Source: Nyssa sinensis (taxonomy: Eukaryota > Streptophyta > Magnoliopsida > Cornales > Nyssaceae). Taken from it: a stretch of 64,000 nt of DNA. Each line of letters opens with the position of its first letter. The first letter of the stretch is position 1. The DNA lies in the NCBI GenBank assembly GCA_008638375.1, contig CM018048.1:3377940-3441939 (forward strand), read 5' to 3'. The notes beneath the pieces were generated by a model. That model worked only from the letters and a program-made list of their open reading frames with translations. It did no database searches and was not told the origin of the DNA. A program made the position numbers and the translations under genes. Of this stretch, positions 23,511-41,636 are shown one piece after another.

Positions 23511-23696
23511 AAAACTTTGCTAATTACGTTAATTAACAAATTTGGAAGTTTCTGGATACATGGTCAAACAAACCAAATGAGGGATAAGGATGAATTCGAT
23601 CCAAAAACTTTACTAATTAAGTTAATTAACAAATTTGGAAGTTTCTGGATACATGAACAAACAAACCAAATCAGGGATAAGGATGAATTCGATCCA
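23511..23696. repeat. 93-bp tandem duplication
   Basis: Units at 23511-23603 and 23604-23696 share aaatttggaagtttctggat and ggataaggatgaattcgatc. The 93-bp period keeps the frame, so a 110-codon open frame (23517-23849) has a 31-residue repeat. I see no domain and no intron partner and do not call it a gene. Confidence 0.9.
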
Positions 23697-24849
23697 CCGA
23701 CTCTTTTTACATCTTGTTGTTTAAAAATAGAAAATAAAAAATTCACATACAGATACACGCAAAAGTCCTCTTTACATTGTACTTTCCAACTGCCAAACAC
23801 GGATCTTTGCATATGCACCTTCACCAGATCAGTCATGCAAAAGGAATGAAAAATCCTCAACTTTCGTGGCAATCAACCTAAAGTTAGGAATGATCAATAA
23901 ATGAAACTCTCCTTTTTCAACTAAAAAAAAGGAAAGAAAGAAAGAAAGGAAAGGCAATTCAATTTACACACGGAAACTTTGACCCCAAAATTCCTAAGAG
24001 AAGGGATTTTAGCAAAAAAATTTCAGCTATGTTATGTTTGTTTGTTGTTATTATAATTCTTGAATGGTGATTCTAGTGATTTTGTTGATTCTTATATATA
24101 GATGTGTGGAAATTAACCAGTATATCTTTTTTTGATACAATGATTTGGGAAGGAGAAAAACGTAGAGAGTGAATCGATCAAAGGTATTTTGAACCAGCTT
24201 ACGTACATCAGACTAAGTTCTTCTCTCGGTGACAGCTAAACACGTTCTTTCATCTTCAACTGCCAATGAACGATAAAGAAGAGACTTGAAATCCAGACCC
24301 TTAAATTTTATCCTCAATGTTTTTACCACTTGGTCACACATTCGAATATTAATCCTAAATTAGTACTTACATCACTTGAATAAAATTCCCGACCTAAATT
24401 AACTTGTATCTCTATCATTCCCTTTAATTAGCTTTCTATGACTATTTTGTTACGACAAATTGAAAACTTTGGGAAACATTGTGATAAAAAAATAAAACTA
24501 TAATGATTTTATATTTGACCATTACGTATATGGCATAAAAAAAAAAAACCCAAATTTAAACTAGAATGCTTAATTTTTATAAATAAGAGAAGAATGCTTA
24601 ATAGTGCACCCATCATTTGTTAAAGTTATTTATAAACAACCTCCAAAGAAAACCAAGTGGGGTGGGATTCACGTAAAGCCATTCTTGCAAAATGCAAAAT
24701 AGAGAGAAAACATTAGATAAATTTCGAAGACAAATTTTATTTTATATGTAATTTTTTTTTCATATTTCCAATTTTTTTAAATATTTTATTTTATTTTATT
24801 TAATTACGAGGAAAAATATGATTGATTTTTTTTCCTTTATAGAAAATGA

Positions 24850-25376
24850 TGAATTACAATCATTTCCTTTGAAGTTTCTAACAATTACACTAACATTTCT
24901 TGAACCTTATGAAATTACACTGATCTTCCTTACTTTAATTAATAATATACAAATATCTCATTTCAGTTAATTTTTTTTCAAAATGACAAAATTTTTCCTT
25001 TTATGTTTTTTTTTTCCAATTTTTTTAATTTTGACCATTTTTTTAATTTTTCAAATAAATATTGATTAAAATCTTAAATTTATTTTTATATAAAATAAAA
25101 ATAAGTTATTTACCTTTAATTTATTTTTATATAAAATTAAAAAAAATTCTTTGAAAAAAGTTTAAAAAAAAATTGTTCATAATTGATAAAGGAAAAAATA
25201 GAATAAAATAAAATAAGAGAAATAATTTTGTCATTTTGATTAAAAAAATTGATTGAAATGGAATATTTGTGTATTATTAAGAAAATTTAAAAATATCAAT
25301 TTAATTTAAAAATTTTCAAAAAAAATTAGTATAATTATTAAAAATTATGAGAAGCAGAGTATAATTTACTTAAAAA
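24850..25376. mobile_element. AT-rich foldback MITE, copy 3
   Basis: The left arm (tgaattacaatcatttc, then taacaattacactaacattt and a ttcaaaatgacaaaattttt block) is answered by the right arm (ttttgtcattttgattaaaa, ending gagtataatttac). It has the same organisation as the copies at 3930 and 4539. No target duplication is clear. Confidence 0.55.
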
Positions 25377-25479
25377 TAAAATATGAAAAAAAAAGACAAA
25401 CCTATAATCTAGGAAGAAGGAAAAGAAAAAAGGAAAGACAAATATAATTTGGTCAATTAATTTTTAAAAAATATTTCTG

Positions 25480-25720
25480 AAAATTTTTGTTTGGCACCAC
25501 TTGGATAGACAAATATGTTAATTTTGGATTGCAATTCAGATCTAATTTTTTAAAAAATATTTTTAAAAATTTTATAATTAATTTTTATAAAAAATTTAAA
25601 AATATATTTAAATATAATAATTTAAATTATAAAACATTAAAATTAATAACTTGCAAACACATATTAGACGTTTTAAAATTCAAAATATGTTTTGAAAACC
25701 TATCCAAACATATCCAAAGA
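25480..25720. mobile_element. Small AT-rich MITE upstream of the epimerase gene
   Basis: The left end has tttgtttggcaccacttgga and the right end aacctatccaaacatatcca, which are partly reverse complementary. The interior is almost pure A/T. It lies about 360 bp before the UGE start codon and so borders its promoter. Confidence 0.4.
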
Positions 25721-26082
25721 TTCGAGGTTACTTTGGTCAAATTATTTTCGACGCATAAAACATTGTTCCTGCGTCTCAACCCTAGAGAATCTCTCGCGCC
25801 GTGAGACAGAGGATTAGGACTCCTCGAAGCAGATAGGAAAACGACAAAATGGACGCGTGGCGAATCCGGTGATTTCTCAAAAATAAAAAGTAAAAAATAG
25901 TATTTCGATTCAGTTCCACATATTTTTTTTGTCCGACTTACGTGTATAAATTTCGATCGGAAGTCAGTTTTTCGATTCAGTTCCGTTTCTCGTGAATTAC
26001 GGTCCAAGGCCTCACAGTTCTCCGCTGTATAAGCGCGCACACACATATATATTATATATATAGGCATAGGAATCATTGTTCT

Positions 26083-31493
<5,411 letters not shown>

Positions 31494-31732
31494 CTGACTG
31501 CTGAGCTAGTGTCTATACTAGGCTGATTGTATTATTTTATAGTCTTATGTTTGAGTAGTACAAGTTATATTTAGGTGTATTTCTTCATCCTAGGACTCTT
31601 ACTTCTTCTCAATAAAACAACAACTTACCTAGAAAAAAAAAACAGAGGAGAAAAGAATAGAAAAAGAGAGGGGGGCACCATGAAAGAGGTAGTAAGCAGG
31701 CCTGGTAGCCGAAATCATGTAAGGGGTAGACA

Positions 31733-31865
31733 TTGGTGGCCCTGATACTAGCCATGACTGGGGATATATTTATAAGAATTTCAATTGTAAGAGGTAGAAA
31801 TTGGTGGCCCTGATAGTTGTGCCAGCCATAACTGGGGATATATTTATGAGAATCTCAATTGAAAG
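31733..31865. repeat. 68-bp tandem duplication downstream of UGE
   Basis: ttggtggccctgata at 31733 and 31801 is followed in both by gccat.actggggatatatt and gaat.tcaattg. It lies about 240 bp past the UGE stop. Confidence 0.85.
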
Positions 31866-32590
31866 GCACCTTTTTTTTTAGTTTATAGCAATTGTGTTTG
31901 GTTTTATTTTTTTACCTCCCTAAATTTTGTTTTGCTATGTTTCTGTAAATTATTTGTGGAGAATGCTTGCAGCCATGTTCTTGTACATTTTTAATTGATG
32001 TTGAATTATGTCAGTTTTGTACTTTTAAATTTTTTTTCACTTTACTTTCTAATAATTTCACTTAAAATATCAGGAGTTGTATTAGAAATAAGAGATTGAA
32101 TTCTGTTTTCATTTGGGTGCCCAACTATTGACCAGGAAAAAATAATTTTGATTGGAATTCTTTTCATTAATAGTGGTTTTGGTGCATAGTTGCACAAGTG
32201 TCGAAATGTTGGAATTTTTTACCATTTTAGGGTTTTTTTTTAACCTTTTTATCATAATAGAGCTGTTTTTATTTACGAAAATGGGGCCTTTTTAGAAAAC
32301 GTCTTTCTAAAAGACGTTTTCAGTTCGTCATTTTTAACAAAACAGCCGGCCCCTCGTGCGTTCATCGCGTCTACTTCTTCAAACCCTCTGAAAAAGCCCT
32401 AAAAAAAGCCCTAGTTTCACAATTTGTTCACAGCTCTATTCTGAAAAGAAACCACCAAACCAACTGCTGAATACGATTGCTGAAAACGAAACCCTCTGAA
32501 TCGACTGCTGAAAACAAAACCCTAACCACCAAAACGAAACCCTCTGAATCGACTTGATCTTCAATCTTTGAAACTCCGAAAACTTGACAG
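31866..32590 (+). other. UGE/SWIB intergenic region with perfect palindrome and leader-like DNA
   Basis: At about 32295-32321 there is an 11-bp perfect inverted repeat (gaaaacgtctt...aagacgttttc). From 32380 to 32585 the DNA is rich in aaaccct/gaaaccctctgaat motifs (repeated at about 32490 and 32537) and contains no ATG. It looks like a leader or the edge of an inserted element. It directly precedes the first recognisable SWIB codons. Confidence 0.4.
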
Positions 32591-35527
32591 ATTTAGGGAT
32601 TCCGGAAACAGGCGGTGCGAGGGACAGTAATGGTGTTTCAACTGAACTTCAGGCCATTGTTGGTGAACCAGCGTTGCCAAGGACCGAGGTTCTGATTCCC
32701 AGACCAAGCTTCTTCTTCTTTTCCAGACTGTCTCTCTGTCTCTCTCTTTCTCCCTCCCTCCAATTCTGTATTTTATTTTAGACTAGCCTTAATATTGGGA
32801 TATTGAAACCTCCACTTTGCTTGGTTCAGATTGTGAAGCAACTGTGGGCATACATTAGGAAAAACAACCTCCAAGATCCAAGTAACAAGAGAAAGATAAT
32901 CTGTGATGATGCATTGCGTTTGGTCTTTGAAACAGACTGTACCGACATGTTCAAGATGAATAAGCAGCTTGCTAAACATATTATCCCACTAGAACCTACA
33001 AGTATGTAAGAGGGGTACGACATCAACTTGCAACATATCTGCCCCTAAATGAGTTAGCTAAAGTTTCTTTCTTGTTTTGTTTTTGTTTTTAATAATTGCA
33101 GAAGAATCAGGTCAAGCTATACGATTGAAGGTTGATGTTGAGCCTGCAACTGAAAGTACTGAACCTGGTCCAATGCCTGTGATTATATCTGAAGCACTCG
33201 CCAAATCTTTTGGTACTGGAGAAAGGGAGATGCTCCAGTCAGAGGCCTTGAGACGAGTTTGGGATTATATAAAGGTTAACCATTTGGAGGTAGGCAGCAA
33301 AGTACACATTTGTGGCTCTTATTTAAATTTCAGTGAGAACATATTTAGTCTCTCTTGAGTTTCACATAACATTTGAGAAGTGCCTATTAGATTTGTATCC
33401 TAAAATTGTTCAACCAGTTATAATTGTGTTTTTTATTTTGGGGGCTCAAAGTTATGATTGGTTTGGCTTCCTTTTCTATAAGGATTCCTTGGAGCTGCAT
33501 CTGATGTTGCTGGTATTTCATGAGTAGTCTAAGCAATCAATATTCTCTGCTTTTATGCAAAGAAATATGAAATCTCTAGGCTGTAGAGTGGGCTGCTTCC
33601 CTCTGGTTTACTTGGGCCTTCTGTTGGGAGCTCCCTCGAGATCCATTGGGGTTTGGGATCCTGTGGTTGAAAGGTTTCTTAGTAAGCTGTCGGGCTGGAA
33701 AGGCCAACTCTTCTCTAAAGGAGGCAAGCTCACCCTTCTTAAAAGTACCTTGACAAACCTCCTTACTTATTTCATGTCTCTCTTCCCTATGCCTAAGATA
33801 GTTAGCAGAAGATTGGAGAAGATTTAAAGGGATTTCTTATGGGGCCACGACAGTGATTGCAGAAAGATTCACTTAGTTGCTTGGGATAAAATTAAGAAGT
33901 CAGTGTCTCTTGGGGGTTTAGGGGTGAAGGATTTGAGTTTATTATACAGCCCTTCGAGGGAAATGGTTATGGAAATTTGCGATAGTGATAGGGAGTTTTG
34001 GAAGGAGATCATTGTTTCCAAGTATAGGGTGCGATATTGGGGGATGGTGCTCGGGAAGTGCAGAGGGCCCGAGGGGATGTGGTCTTTGGGGCTTCATTAG
34101 AGGTGTACTGGAGGATGTTCAAGGAAAGATGTAGCTTTGTTATCGGGAATGGTGATAAGGTGAAATTCTGGGATGATGTCTGGGCTGAGGTCGAGTCGTT
34201 GAGAGCGAAGTTCTCTATGTTATACAGACTGGCTAGCAACAAGGCGAATTAGGCTAGCGAGTGTATGGAGAGAGTTGGGAATGAGCTTATATTGACCCCT
34301 CGTTTTAGAAGAGATTTTTTTTATTGGGAGCTTGAAGAGGTGGGCTCTTTCCTTCGTCTTATCAATAATTTTCGGGCTATGAATGGTAGGGAGGATAGGA
34401 GAATTTGGATGCCGGATAAGAAATCTTTTTCCGTTAGCTCTTTCTATAAAAGCTTGTTCAATTCTGATAACCCTCTCTTTCCATGGAAGCTCACTTGGCA
34501 CTCGAAAGCCCCCCTAACGCCTCCTTCTTTGCTTGGGAAGCCTCGTGGAAGGCCATCTTAACGGTGGAAAAACTTGAAGAAAATGGGCTTTCTTTTGGCT
34601 AGCAGATGTTATTTTTGCAAGAATGATGAGGAAAGGGTGGAATCACGTCCTCATCCATTGTTATGTTTCTTGGAGTTGCTAGAATCTTATTCTTGTTCTG
34701 TTTGGCTACTCTTGGGTTATGTCGGGCTCCGTCAAAGAGCTTCTGTTGGCATGGGAAAGGGTGCAACCTTCCAAATGAGATTAAGAGGATTTAGAATCTG
34801 GCCCTAATTTGCCTCTTGTGGTGTATTTGGATTGAAAGGAACAATCGAGTATTCGAAGATCAGGGAGCTCTCTATTCCTTTATTTAAAGATGTCCTTTTT
34901 GTGCTTATTATTTTTTTGGGCCAAAGAGGCTTTCTCTGTTAATGTATCTTCTTTTGTAGATTTTTTGGGTTCTCTAAAATAGATGTAATCTTTTGGAGTT
35001 TTTGCCCTTATTGCTCTCCTTGGGCACCTTTATATATACAATACTCTATCAAAAAAAAAAAAAAAAAGATTAGTTGGGTTGTACTTGATTACTTTTGTTG
35101 ATGCCAACTTGCATTGCAGCAAATAAGTTCAATCCTAAATTTTTATTTATTGCAGTTAAATTTATTACTGTGTGATCATTTCTAGTTAGTTGTTTCTGGC
35201 AATAACACCAAATATGTTGGTAATTTTCCTTGTGGCTGAATCAGCACATCCCCCCTGATTAGGACAAAAAATTGATTCATTAAGTAGGAACAGGAATGAT
35301 GCTTGCTCACACATGCATACTCCTTTGTTCAAGAACATTGGATTTCTCTTTTGTGATTTGTTATTGTTTCATCTCTTTTTGTTGTTTTGCTTCTATACTT
35401 GTAGGATCCTCTGAATTCGATGGCAATAGTATGTGATGCAAAGCTTCGGGAGCTTTTGGAATGCGAAAGCATTTCTGCATTTGGGATAAATGAGATGTTG
35501 GCACGCCATCATTTATTCAAGCGTTGA
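32591..35527 (+). CDS. SWIB/MDM2-domain protein, start not found
   Basis: Four exons encode two SWIB modules: up to 32688, 32830-33001, 33102-33289 and 35405-35527. Exon 1 has STELQAIVGEPALPRTE. Exon 2 holds the first SWIB (VKQLWAYIRKNNLQDPSNKR, then MFKMNKQLAKHI). Exons 3-4 hold the second (RRVWDYIKVNHLE, then a stretch ending INEMLARHHLFKR and TGA at 35525). The family are chromatin/transcription proteins, in plants usually with an N-terminal DEK_C domain. That domain is missing here, and the exon-1 frame is closed upstream by a stop at 32569 with no ATG between. Either an upstream exon is spliced near 32590 (weak acceptor cttgacag), or the gene has lost its 5' part. The last intron was enlarged by a LINE insertion. 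Introns rule out a retrocopy. Confidence 0.7.
33440..35066 (+). mobile_element. 5'-truncated L1-type LINE in SWIB intron 3
   Basis: The RT C-terminus reads VYLGLLLGAPSRSIGVWDPV, then FLSKLSGWKGQLFSKGGKLT. A zf-RVT region follows (FSVSSFYKSLFN; RCYFCKNDEERVE). The 3' end is a poly(A) tail at 35050-35066 after tatatatacaatactctatc. Frameshifts and stops are frequent. The tail and orientation show insertion in the same sense as the gene. The 5' boundary is approximate and the target duplication is unclear. Confidence 0.8.
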
Positions 35528-36720
35528 TGATGTCTGGTCAAGTTGACTGGTGAGTATAAAACTCACGTTGACTTCAACAATAAACAAAGTAACGTGCATA
35601 TGAAATTTTAGTTTTTTTTACTCAAGAGTATTACACTGATCTATCTGTTGTAATTTTTTTTTTTTTAAATTTTTAATTGTCATCCTTTTAACCATTCTGA
35701 CCCGTCTGTTAACTTCCTTATCCATGTTATCTTTTTTCATTGCTGCATTTTGTTTCTTGGTGCTTTATCAGTTAAGAGTTTTTGTCCCATCAAACACTTA
35801 AAAGAGTTTGCGAGTCTTAATTCAAAGCAATATTAAGCGTTAAAGTCAGTCAAACTCTCCTGAAGTTTCTTTCAAAATATCATCAGTATTCCTATTCGTT
35901 GCTGATTTCAGCCATAGTTTTATGGCAGTCTGACTCTGACACACGATTTGTCCAAGTCTAACTTAGCTGTCCGCATGAATTTCTTGATTTGCCATGAAGA
36001 TGTATAAAACATTGACAGTAAGAGGAGTTCTTGCCACCACTATATTCAGCGTTTCATCATTTGTGACATTAATAAAACCTCAAATGTTCATCCCAGAAAC
36101 TTGAATTATTTTGTCTGCCAGAAACCAGATCTCCAAATTTTTGTTGCTGTTATTTGCTCAGTGTCTACAATCTGGCCAATAGTTTTATGCTTATGGTTTG
36201 ATCTGTACCTAGTGAATTGATGGATCTTTCGGTTGTATTTCTTGCAGGTATGCCAAGGTTGTCATCAAATTGTTTGTGATGGGTATGGCAGATACCTAAT
36301 GATGATGTTATTTCCTCCGGTTTTAGCTTTTAGTTTCTTTTTTTGCCCATTGACATGGTTAGCTGGTACAATATTTCTCATAATCTTTTCACTTGGAACT
36401 AGAAATGGATGGAGAGGAAATTAATGAACAGAAAACAAATGAAAAGGCATGAAATAAATTAACCTTCTTTAGTTTCTTTTTGGAAAGGAAAATAAGGATG
36501 AAATATGCCTATTGGATTTTTCTTTTCTTTTTTCTTGTGGTCTTGATGTTGTTAAAAGATAAATGGCAGAAAGGTTTAAGTAGGATACTTACTATTTTGT
36601 TCTAAAATTTCACTTGTCAAGTTTTCCATTTAGTTGACAGTTAAGTCATCTGAGCTCAAATTGATTATAAAGCCTTGAAAAATATCTCTGAATACTAGTA
36701 AGACAGACACACACACACAT
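35528..36720 (+). other. SWIB 3' region and spacer
   Basis: No gene is recognised. A possible downstream exon starts after ttgcag at 36247 (tatgccaaggttgtcatcaa) and may belong to the SWIB 3'UTR or to the PDR remnant. The remainder is T-rich. Confidence 0.25.
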
Positions 36721-36732
36721 TCTCTAATCCTA

Positions 36733-37408
36733 AAGTGGTGGCAGTGGGCTCACTGGGTTTCACCACTATTTTATGATTTTAATGCCATGTCAGTCAATGA
36801 GATGCTTTCTCCGAGGTGGATGAACAAACTGGTATGTCATTACACAATTAAGGGGAAATGAGGTGGCATCAACCCATGAAGAAGTGAAGATAGAACAAGA
36901 ACTTCAAAATAATTCAGGTAAGAAGCTTTACAATAATAACCCACTTAAACTCGTCAAAATTTATGGAAAAAGAAAAAAGAGCATGGATTATATATGGATT
37001 TGGAATCTTTCAGGAGCAATGACAACTGGACGAGCAAGTAACCTGCAGCCAGATACCTACGAAGCTAGCATTGAGACAGCGCATAGGTTTGCTCCGAAGA
37101 GAGGAATGATACTAGAATTTAAACCTCTGTCCATGTCCTTTGATAGTGTAAATTACTATGTGGACATGCCACCGGTGAGAATCAGTTATTCTCTCAGTCT
37201 CAATTTACAATCTTCAAAATTCATTCTGTGATACATAGTCAATCAATGGTAGCTGTGTCAACCACTTATCAAGAAAGCATTTTTAAAGCACCCTATTAAC
37301 TACCTGAATGACTGTCTCTGCTGGTTTTAACAGGAAATGAAAGAACAAGGGATAACGGAGAACAACAGATTATGTGATCACAAACACAAGGAGCAATCGT
37401 GTGAATAG
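36733..37408 (+). pseudogene. PDR/ABCG full-size transporter fragment
   Basis: Four exon-like pieces in order match the middle of plant pleiotropic-drug-resistance ABC transporters. First, 36733-36831 gives [20 protein letters not shown] and then [13 protein letters not shown], the end of the first membrane domain. Second, 36853-36917 gives a charged linker. Third, 37014-37174 gives RGMILEFKPLSMSFDSVNYY followed by VDMPP. Fourth, 37334-37408 gives EMKEQGITENNRL followed by foreign codons and TAG. The second nucleotide-binding domain that should follow (Walker A) is absent, and nothing upstream encodes the first half. This is therefore a truncated relic of a gene of about 1,400 codons. Confidence 0.75.
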
Positions 37409-38833
37409 GAAGGCACAGATTGCCCCTAAGCTATAATGTCTAATCCGGACATGATTTTGCTTGGATTTTGCATAATTTGCTTAAGCTCTTCTGTATTACT
37501 TTGTTTATAAAGATGAGATACTCTGTGCTTCATCTGCATTTATGCATGTGTTTTTGCTACTGTAGGAGAGAATGATTTTATCCATTTTAATGTACGATAA
37601 GTTTGTCATTTTAATGATACTTGAGAGTTGAGACTCCTCAGTTTGGCCTCAACATACCAATGTCAAGATGATACAAGACAGGTATGAGATAAAATCTGTA
37701 TTTGACATGAATGAGTGTCTAGGTGCTAGTCTGCCAGACATATTGAAACTTGAAAGCATAGATGTACTCCTGCACTGACACCTGTATATGAACCTTTTGG
37801 TCTTATCTTCAATACTGTTCAGCTTCAGAAAAATTTCATAACATTATCTGTGAAATTCTATCGAGATTCTAGTATGTATTATTGTTTTAATTATATTCAA
37901 TGTCTTCTGTTCTTATTTCAATATTTATGGTATTGCCTTGGTATGAAATCATTTTAAAAACACTGTTTATTGTTCCATCTCCCGGTTTCCTCATTCTAGT
38001 TATTGTTGCCATGCAACTTTCAGAACACAAGTACGAGATTGTAAAAATTCTACAAGAAAAGAAGCATGTGTGTGGAAATTACTAGATAACGCACATGTAT
38101 TTTTATTTTTATCATGCAGGTCATCACTGAATGAAATACACATCTATTTTTATTTTTATGTTTATCGTTTTCATGGTTGAAAACACAAAAATTAAAAACA
38201 AAAACAAATCCAAGCAGGCAAGTTTTACAAGAACATTATCATTTTTATTTTCATTTTTAAGAACAAAAAAAAATGCTCTCTCTCTCTCTCTCTCTCTTTT
38301 CAAAAACAAAAAACATAAAAATATTAACATAAATTCATTTGAAAAGGAATTTTCAAAAAAAAAAATCTGATAATTATAATTTCTCTTTAGGAAGCCACTA
38401 ACAGTAATTTTATTTTTAAAAAATTTAAAAATAAAATGTTATCTTAATAAATAACTTATCTAAATGCATTTTCATTATTTTTTATCCTAAAAAATATGAA
38501 ATCAAATTTCAAATCAAAATGTATTTTCATAGTTTTGTTCTCAGAAACTTAAATTCAAATATTATATTCAAACACATTTTTACAGTTTTTAATTCAAAAA
38601 CTGAATTCTGATTAGAACAATCAAACGCATTTTTGCAGTTTTTAAAAAATCAATTACAAAATTCTGAAACACATTTCAAAAATATTTTTCAGAAAATCAT
38701 ATCTAAATCACTATCTAGACGCAGATTTTTTTTTTTTTACCCTACTTGAGGATTTAACTCCGAAATGTTGTAAGGAAACTCATGAGGATTTTTTTTTTCA
38801 AACACATAAAAATGGTAAGTTTATGAAAAGTGT
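37409..38833. other. Spacer with AT-rich foldback-like repeat
   Basis: Nothing genic is seen. The part 38120-38720 is built of A/T-rich short motifs (tttttatttttatg, aaaacaaaaaca) with a (CT)n tract at 38276-38298 and has the look of a MITE or decayed retroelement. No ends can be fixed. Confidence 0.3.
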
Positions 38834-41597
38834 TGTTATAGATATGACTTATATTATTGTAACAAGTGAATTAAGTACGTAGGTATTATATGCAGAACAT
38901 AGCAAATCCTATTTTTGGCAATACATAATAAGAGTATATTAAGGAATTTCAATATATTCGATTAGGTTTAGGATTTAACTGCAATGCAATATAAATATAT
39001 TATAATCATTTTTTCTACATAGTGAAAAAAATAGTCATACCCATAGACGTAGGCACATTATTGAACCATGTAAATTCTCTGTATCAATTTTTTTCTGTCT
39101 CTCTAACTCTTGTTACATAGATCATTACTTTCACAACAACTTGCATTAGAGCTGTTAGTCGAATCAATGGCGGTAAACGCTTTTATTGTCAAAGCCGATG
39201 TGGTGAAGTTCGATGGAATTGGGAATTTCGGATTGTGGCAGCAATAGGGGAAGGATCTATTAGTACGACAAGGTTTGGTAAAGGCGTTGTATGGAAAAAC
39301 GAAAGAACCCAGAGAAGATGACAAATGACGAATGGGAAGAACTTGAGATGAGAGCAGTAAATACCATTCAACTTTGTCTGGCAGACAAGGTTATGTACCA
39401 CGTCATGGATAAGGAGTCTCTTTCGGGAATCTGGATAAAATTGGAGAGCCGACACATGTCCAAGTCGCTTATGAATAATTTATCTTAAGCAGAACCTGTA
39501 CTGGTCTTAAGATGATAGACGACACAGATTTGACTTAACATATCAATACATTCAACCAGATTATCAGTGATCTGCTCAGAATTGATGTGAAATTCGAGGA
39601 TGAAGACAGTGCACTGATGCTCTTAACCTTACTTCTGACTTCCTATGAGCGTCTGGTTACAACTCTCCTTTGAAGGAAGGAAACTTGGAAATAGAGGAAG
39701 TTACGGCAACCCTGTTGGCATACAATCAGAGAAAGGAGAATACAACTGAGTTTTCTAATCAAGGCCTTGTAGCGAAGGGTAATCAAGATTGTGGTGGGAG
39801 AATGGAAAGGGATAGGTCCGATAATAAAAACTGTCGACCAAAGTCAAAAAATAAGAATGTTGAGTGCTATAAATGCCAAGAAATTGGGCATATAAAGCGA
39901 GAATGTCCACAGGGGAAGAAGGGAAAGAAGTAGGAAAAGAAGAAGGAAAAGCAGAAGGAAAAAAGGAATGACCCTCAAATTCTGCCAATATAGCTAAAGT
40001 AGATTCAAATGGTGGGGATGGCGATATGCTCTCAATCTCATTAGGCTCTGACTGTTTAACGAATTCATGGATTTTGGACTCTGCATGCTCCTAGCATATG
40101 TCTTCTAATAGGGATTGATTTGGCACCTACAGGTCAGTAAATCTGGTTTGCATATTGTGAAATCATTGGAATAGGAACAATCAAGATTAAAATGTTTGAT
40201 GGTGTGGTAAGAACACTAGGAGATGTTAGACATGTACCAAATTTAAAGAAAACCCTAATTTCATTGGGTACCCTAGACTCAAATGGTTACAATTATAAGT
40301 TTGAAAGTGGAGTAATAAAGGTAACTAAGGGTGTTATGGTATTCATGAAAGGTCAAAAAGCTGTTGGTAATATCTATAAGTTGTTGGGTAGCATAATTGT
40401 AGGTGGAGTTACAATAACTACACGTTGCATATGCGGTTAGGGCATATCAATGATAGTCATATGATGGAACTGCACAAGAAAAATCTACTAAAAAAGGTCA
40501 AGTCCTATAAATTAGACTTCTGCAAATATTGTGTTACGGGAGAATAGTGCATGGTGAAGTTCAAGACTGTCACTCATAAGATAGAAGGTATTCTAAATTA
40601 TATTCATTCAGATGTTTGGGGGCTTGTGAGAGTAGCTTCAAGGTGGGGATCTTTGTATTTTGTAAGCTTCATTGATGACTTCTCCAGAAATGTTTGGGTT
40701 TGCTTCATGAAGCGCAAGTTTAAGACTTTTTCAAAGTTTAGAATATGGAAGGCTGAAGTGGAAAACCAAACTGGTAGAAAGATCAAATGCCTTAGAAATG
40801 GTACATAACACAAGGATACTGGATTCTTGAGATTCTGCGAAGAACACGACATCAAGAGATATTTCACAGTGCGAAAGACACCTCAACAAAATGGTGTGGC
40901 TGAGAGTTTGAATTAAACAATTGCTAAAAAAGCAAGGTTCATGATATTAAATGCTGGGCTTTCTAAGTTCTTCTAGGTCGAGGCAGTAAATATGGTTTGT
41001 TACATCATCAATAGATCACCTAGAGTTTCACTTGGTGGAAAAGTCACAGAGGAAGTATGGACAAGGAAAGAAGTAGATTACTTTATGATGAGGGCATTCA
41101 AATGTCTTGCTTATGTTCATATATCCAGCGAAGAAAAGTCAAAGCTTGATCCGAAATAAAAAAAATAAGCATTTTTCTGGAGTATGAGAAAGGGGTAAAT
41201 GTAATACCCCGACCTAAGTTAAATAGTATTCGACCTGGGTTGGACCAGGCCATGACATGTGACCCTGAACTGTAAGCCAAATTATTATATGAATAAGTTA
41301 CAAATTTAAATCGAAATATTAGACTACTCGAAATATTGGAATAATAACCGTAGGCCATAAATAAAATTTAAAAATAGGCGAGTGATATTAAATTGTTCAA
41401 TAAGACACGCAAGTCAAAAATGACCAAAACGATTTGACCCCGAAGCCGGAACGGGAAAAATAATAAAATGGTATAAAAAAATATATAAAAATAAAAAATA
41501 TAAAAAATAATATAAATAAATAAATAAAATAAAAATATATATTTGAAATTGAAATATGTTAAAGCATATAAAAATATATGTATGTATATGGGGCAAA

Positions 41598-41636
<39 letters not shown>

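Noticed and set aside
23517..23849. 110-codon plus-strand frame with 31-residue repeat (and its minus-strand shadow)
   Set aside because: The repeat comes from the 93-bp tandem duplication; no domain, no splice partners, and both strands are open there.
25627..26076. 149-codon open frame on the minus strand over the UGE promoter
   Set aside because: It ends in the AT-rich MITE upstream of UGE, has no domain or conserved motif, and covers the TATA region and leader of UGE.
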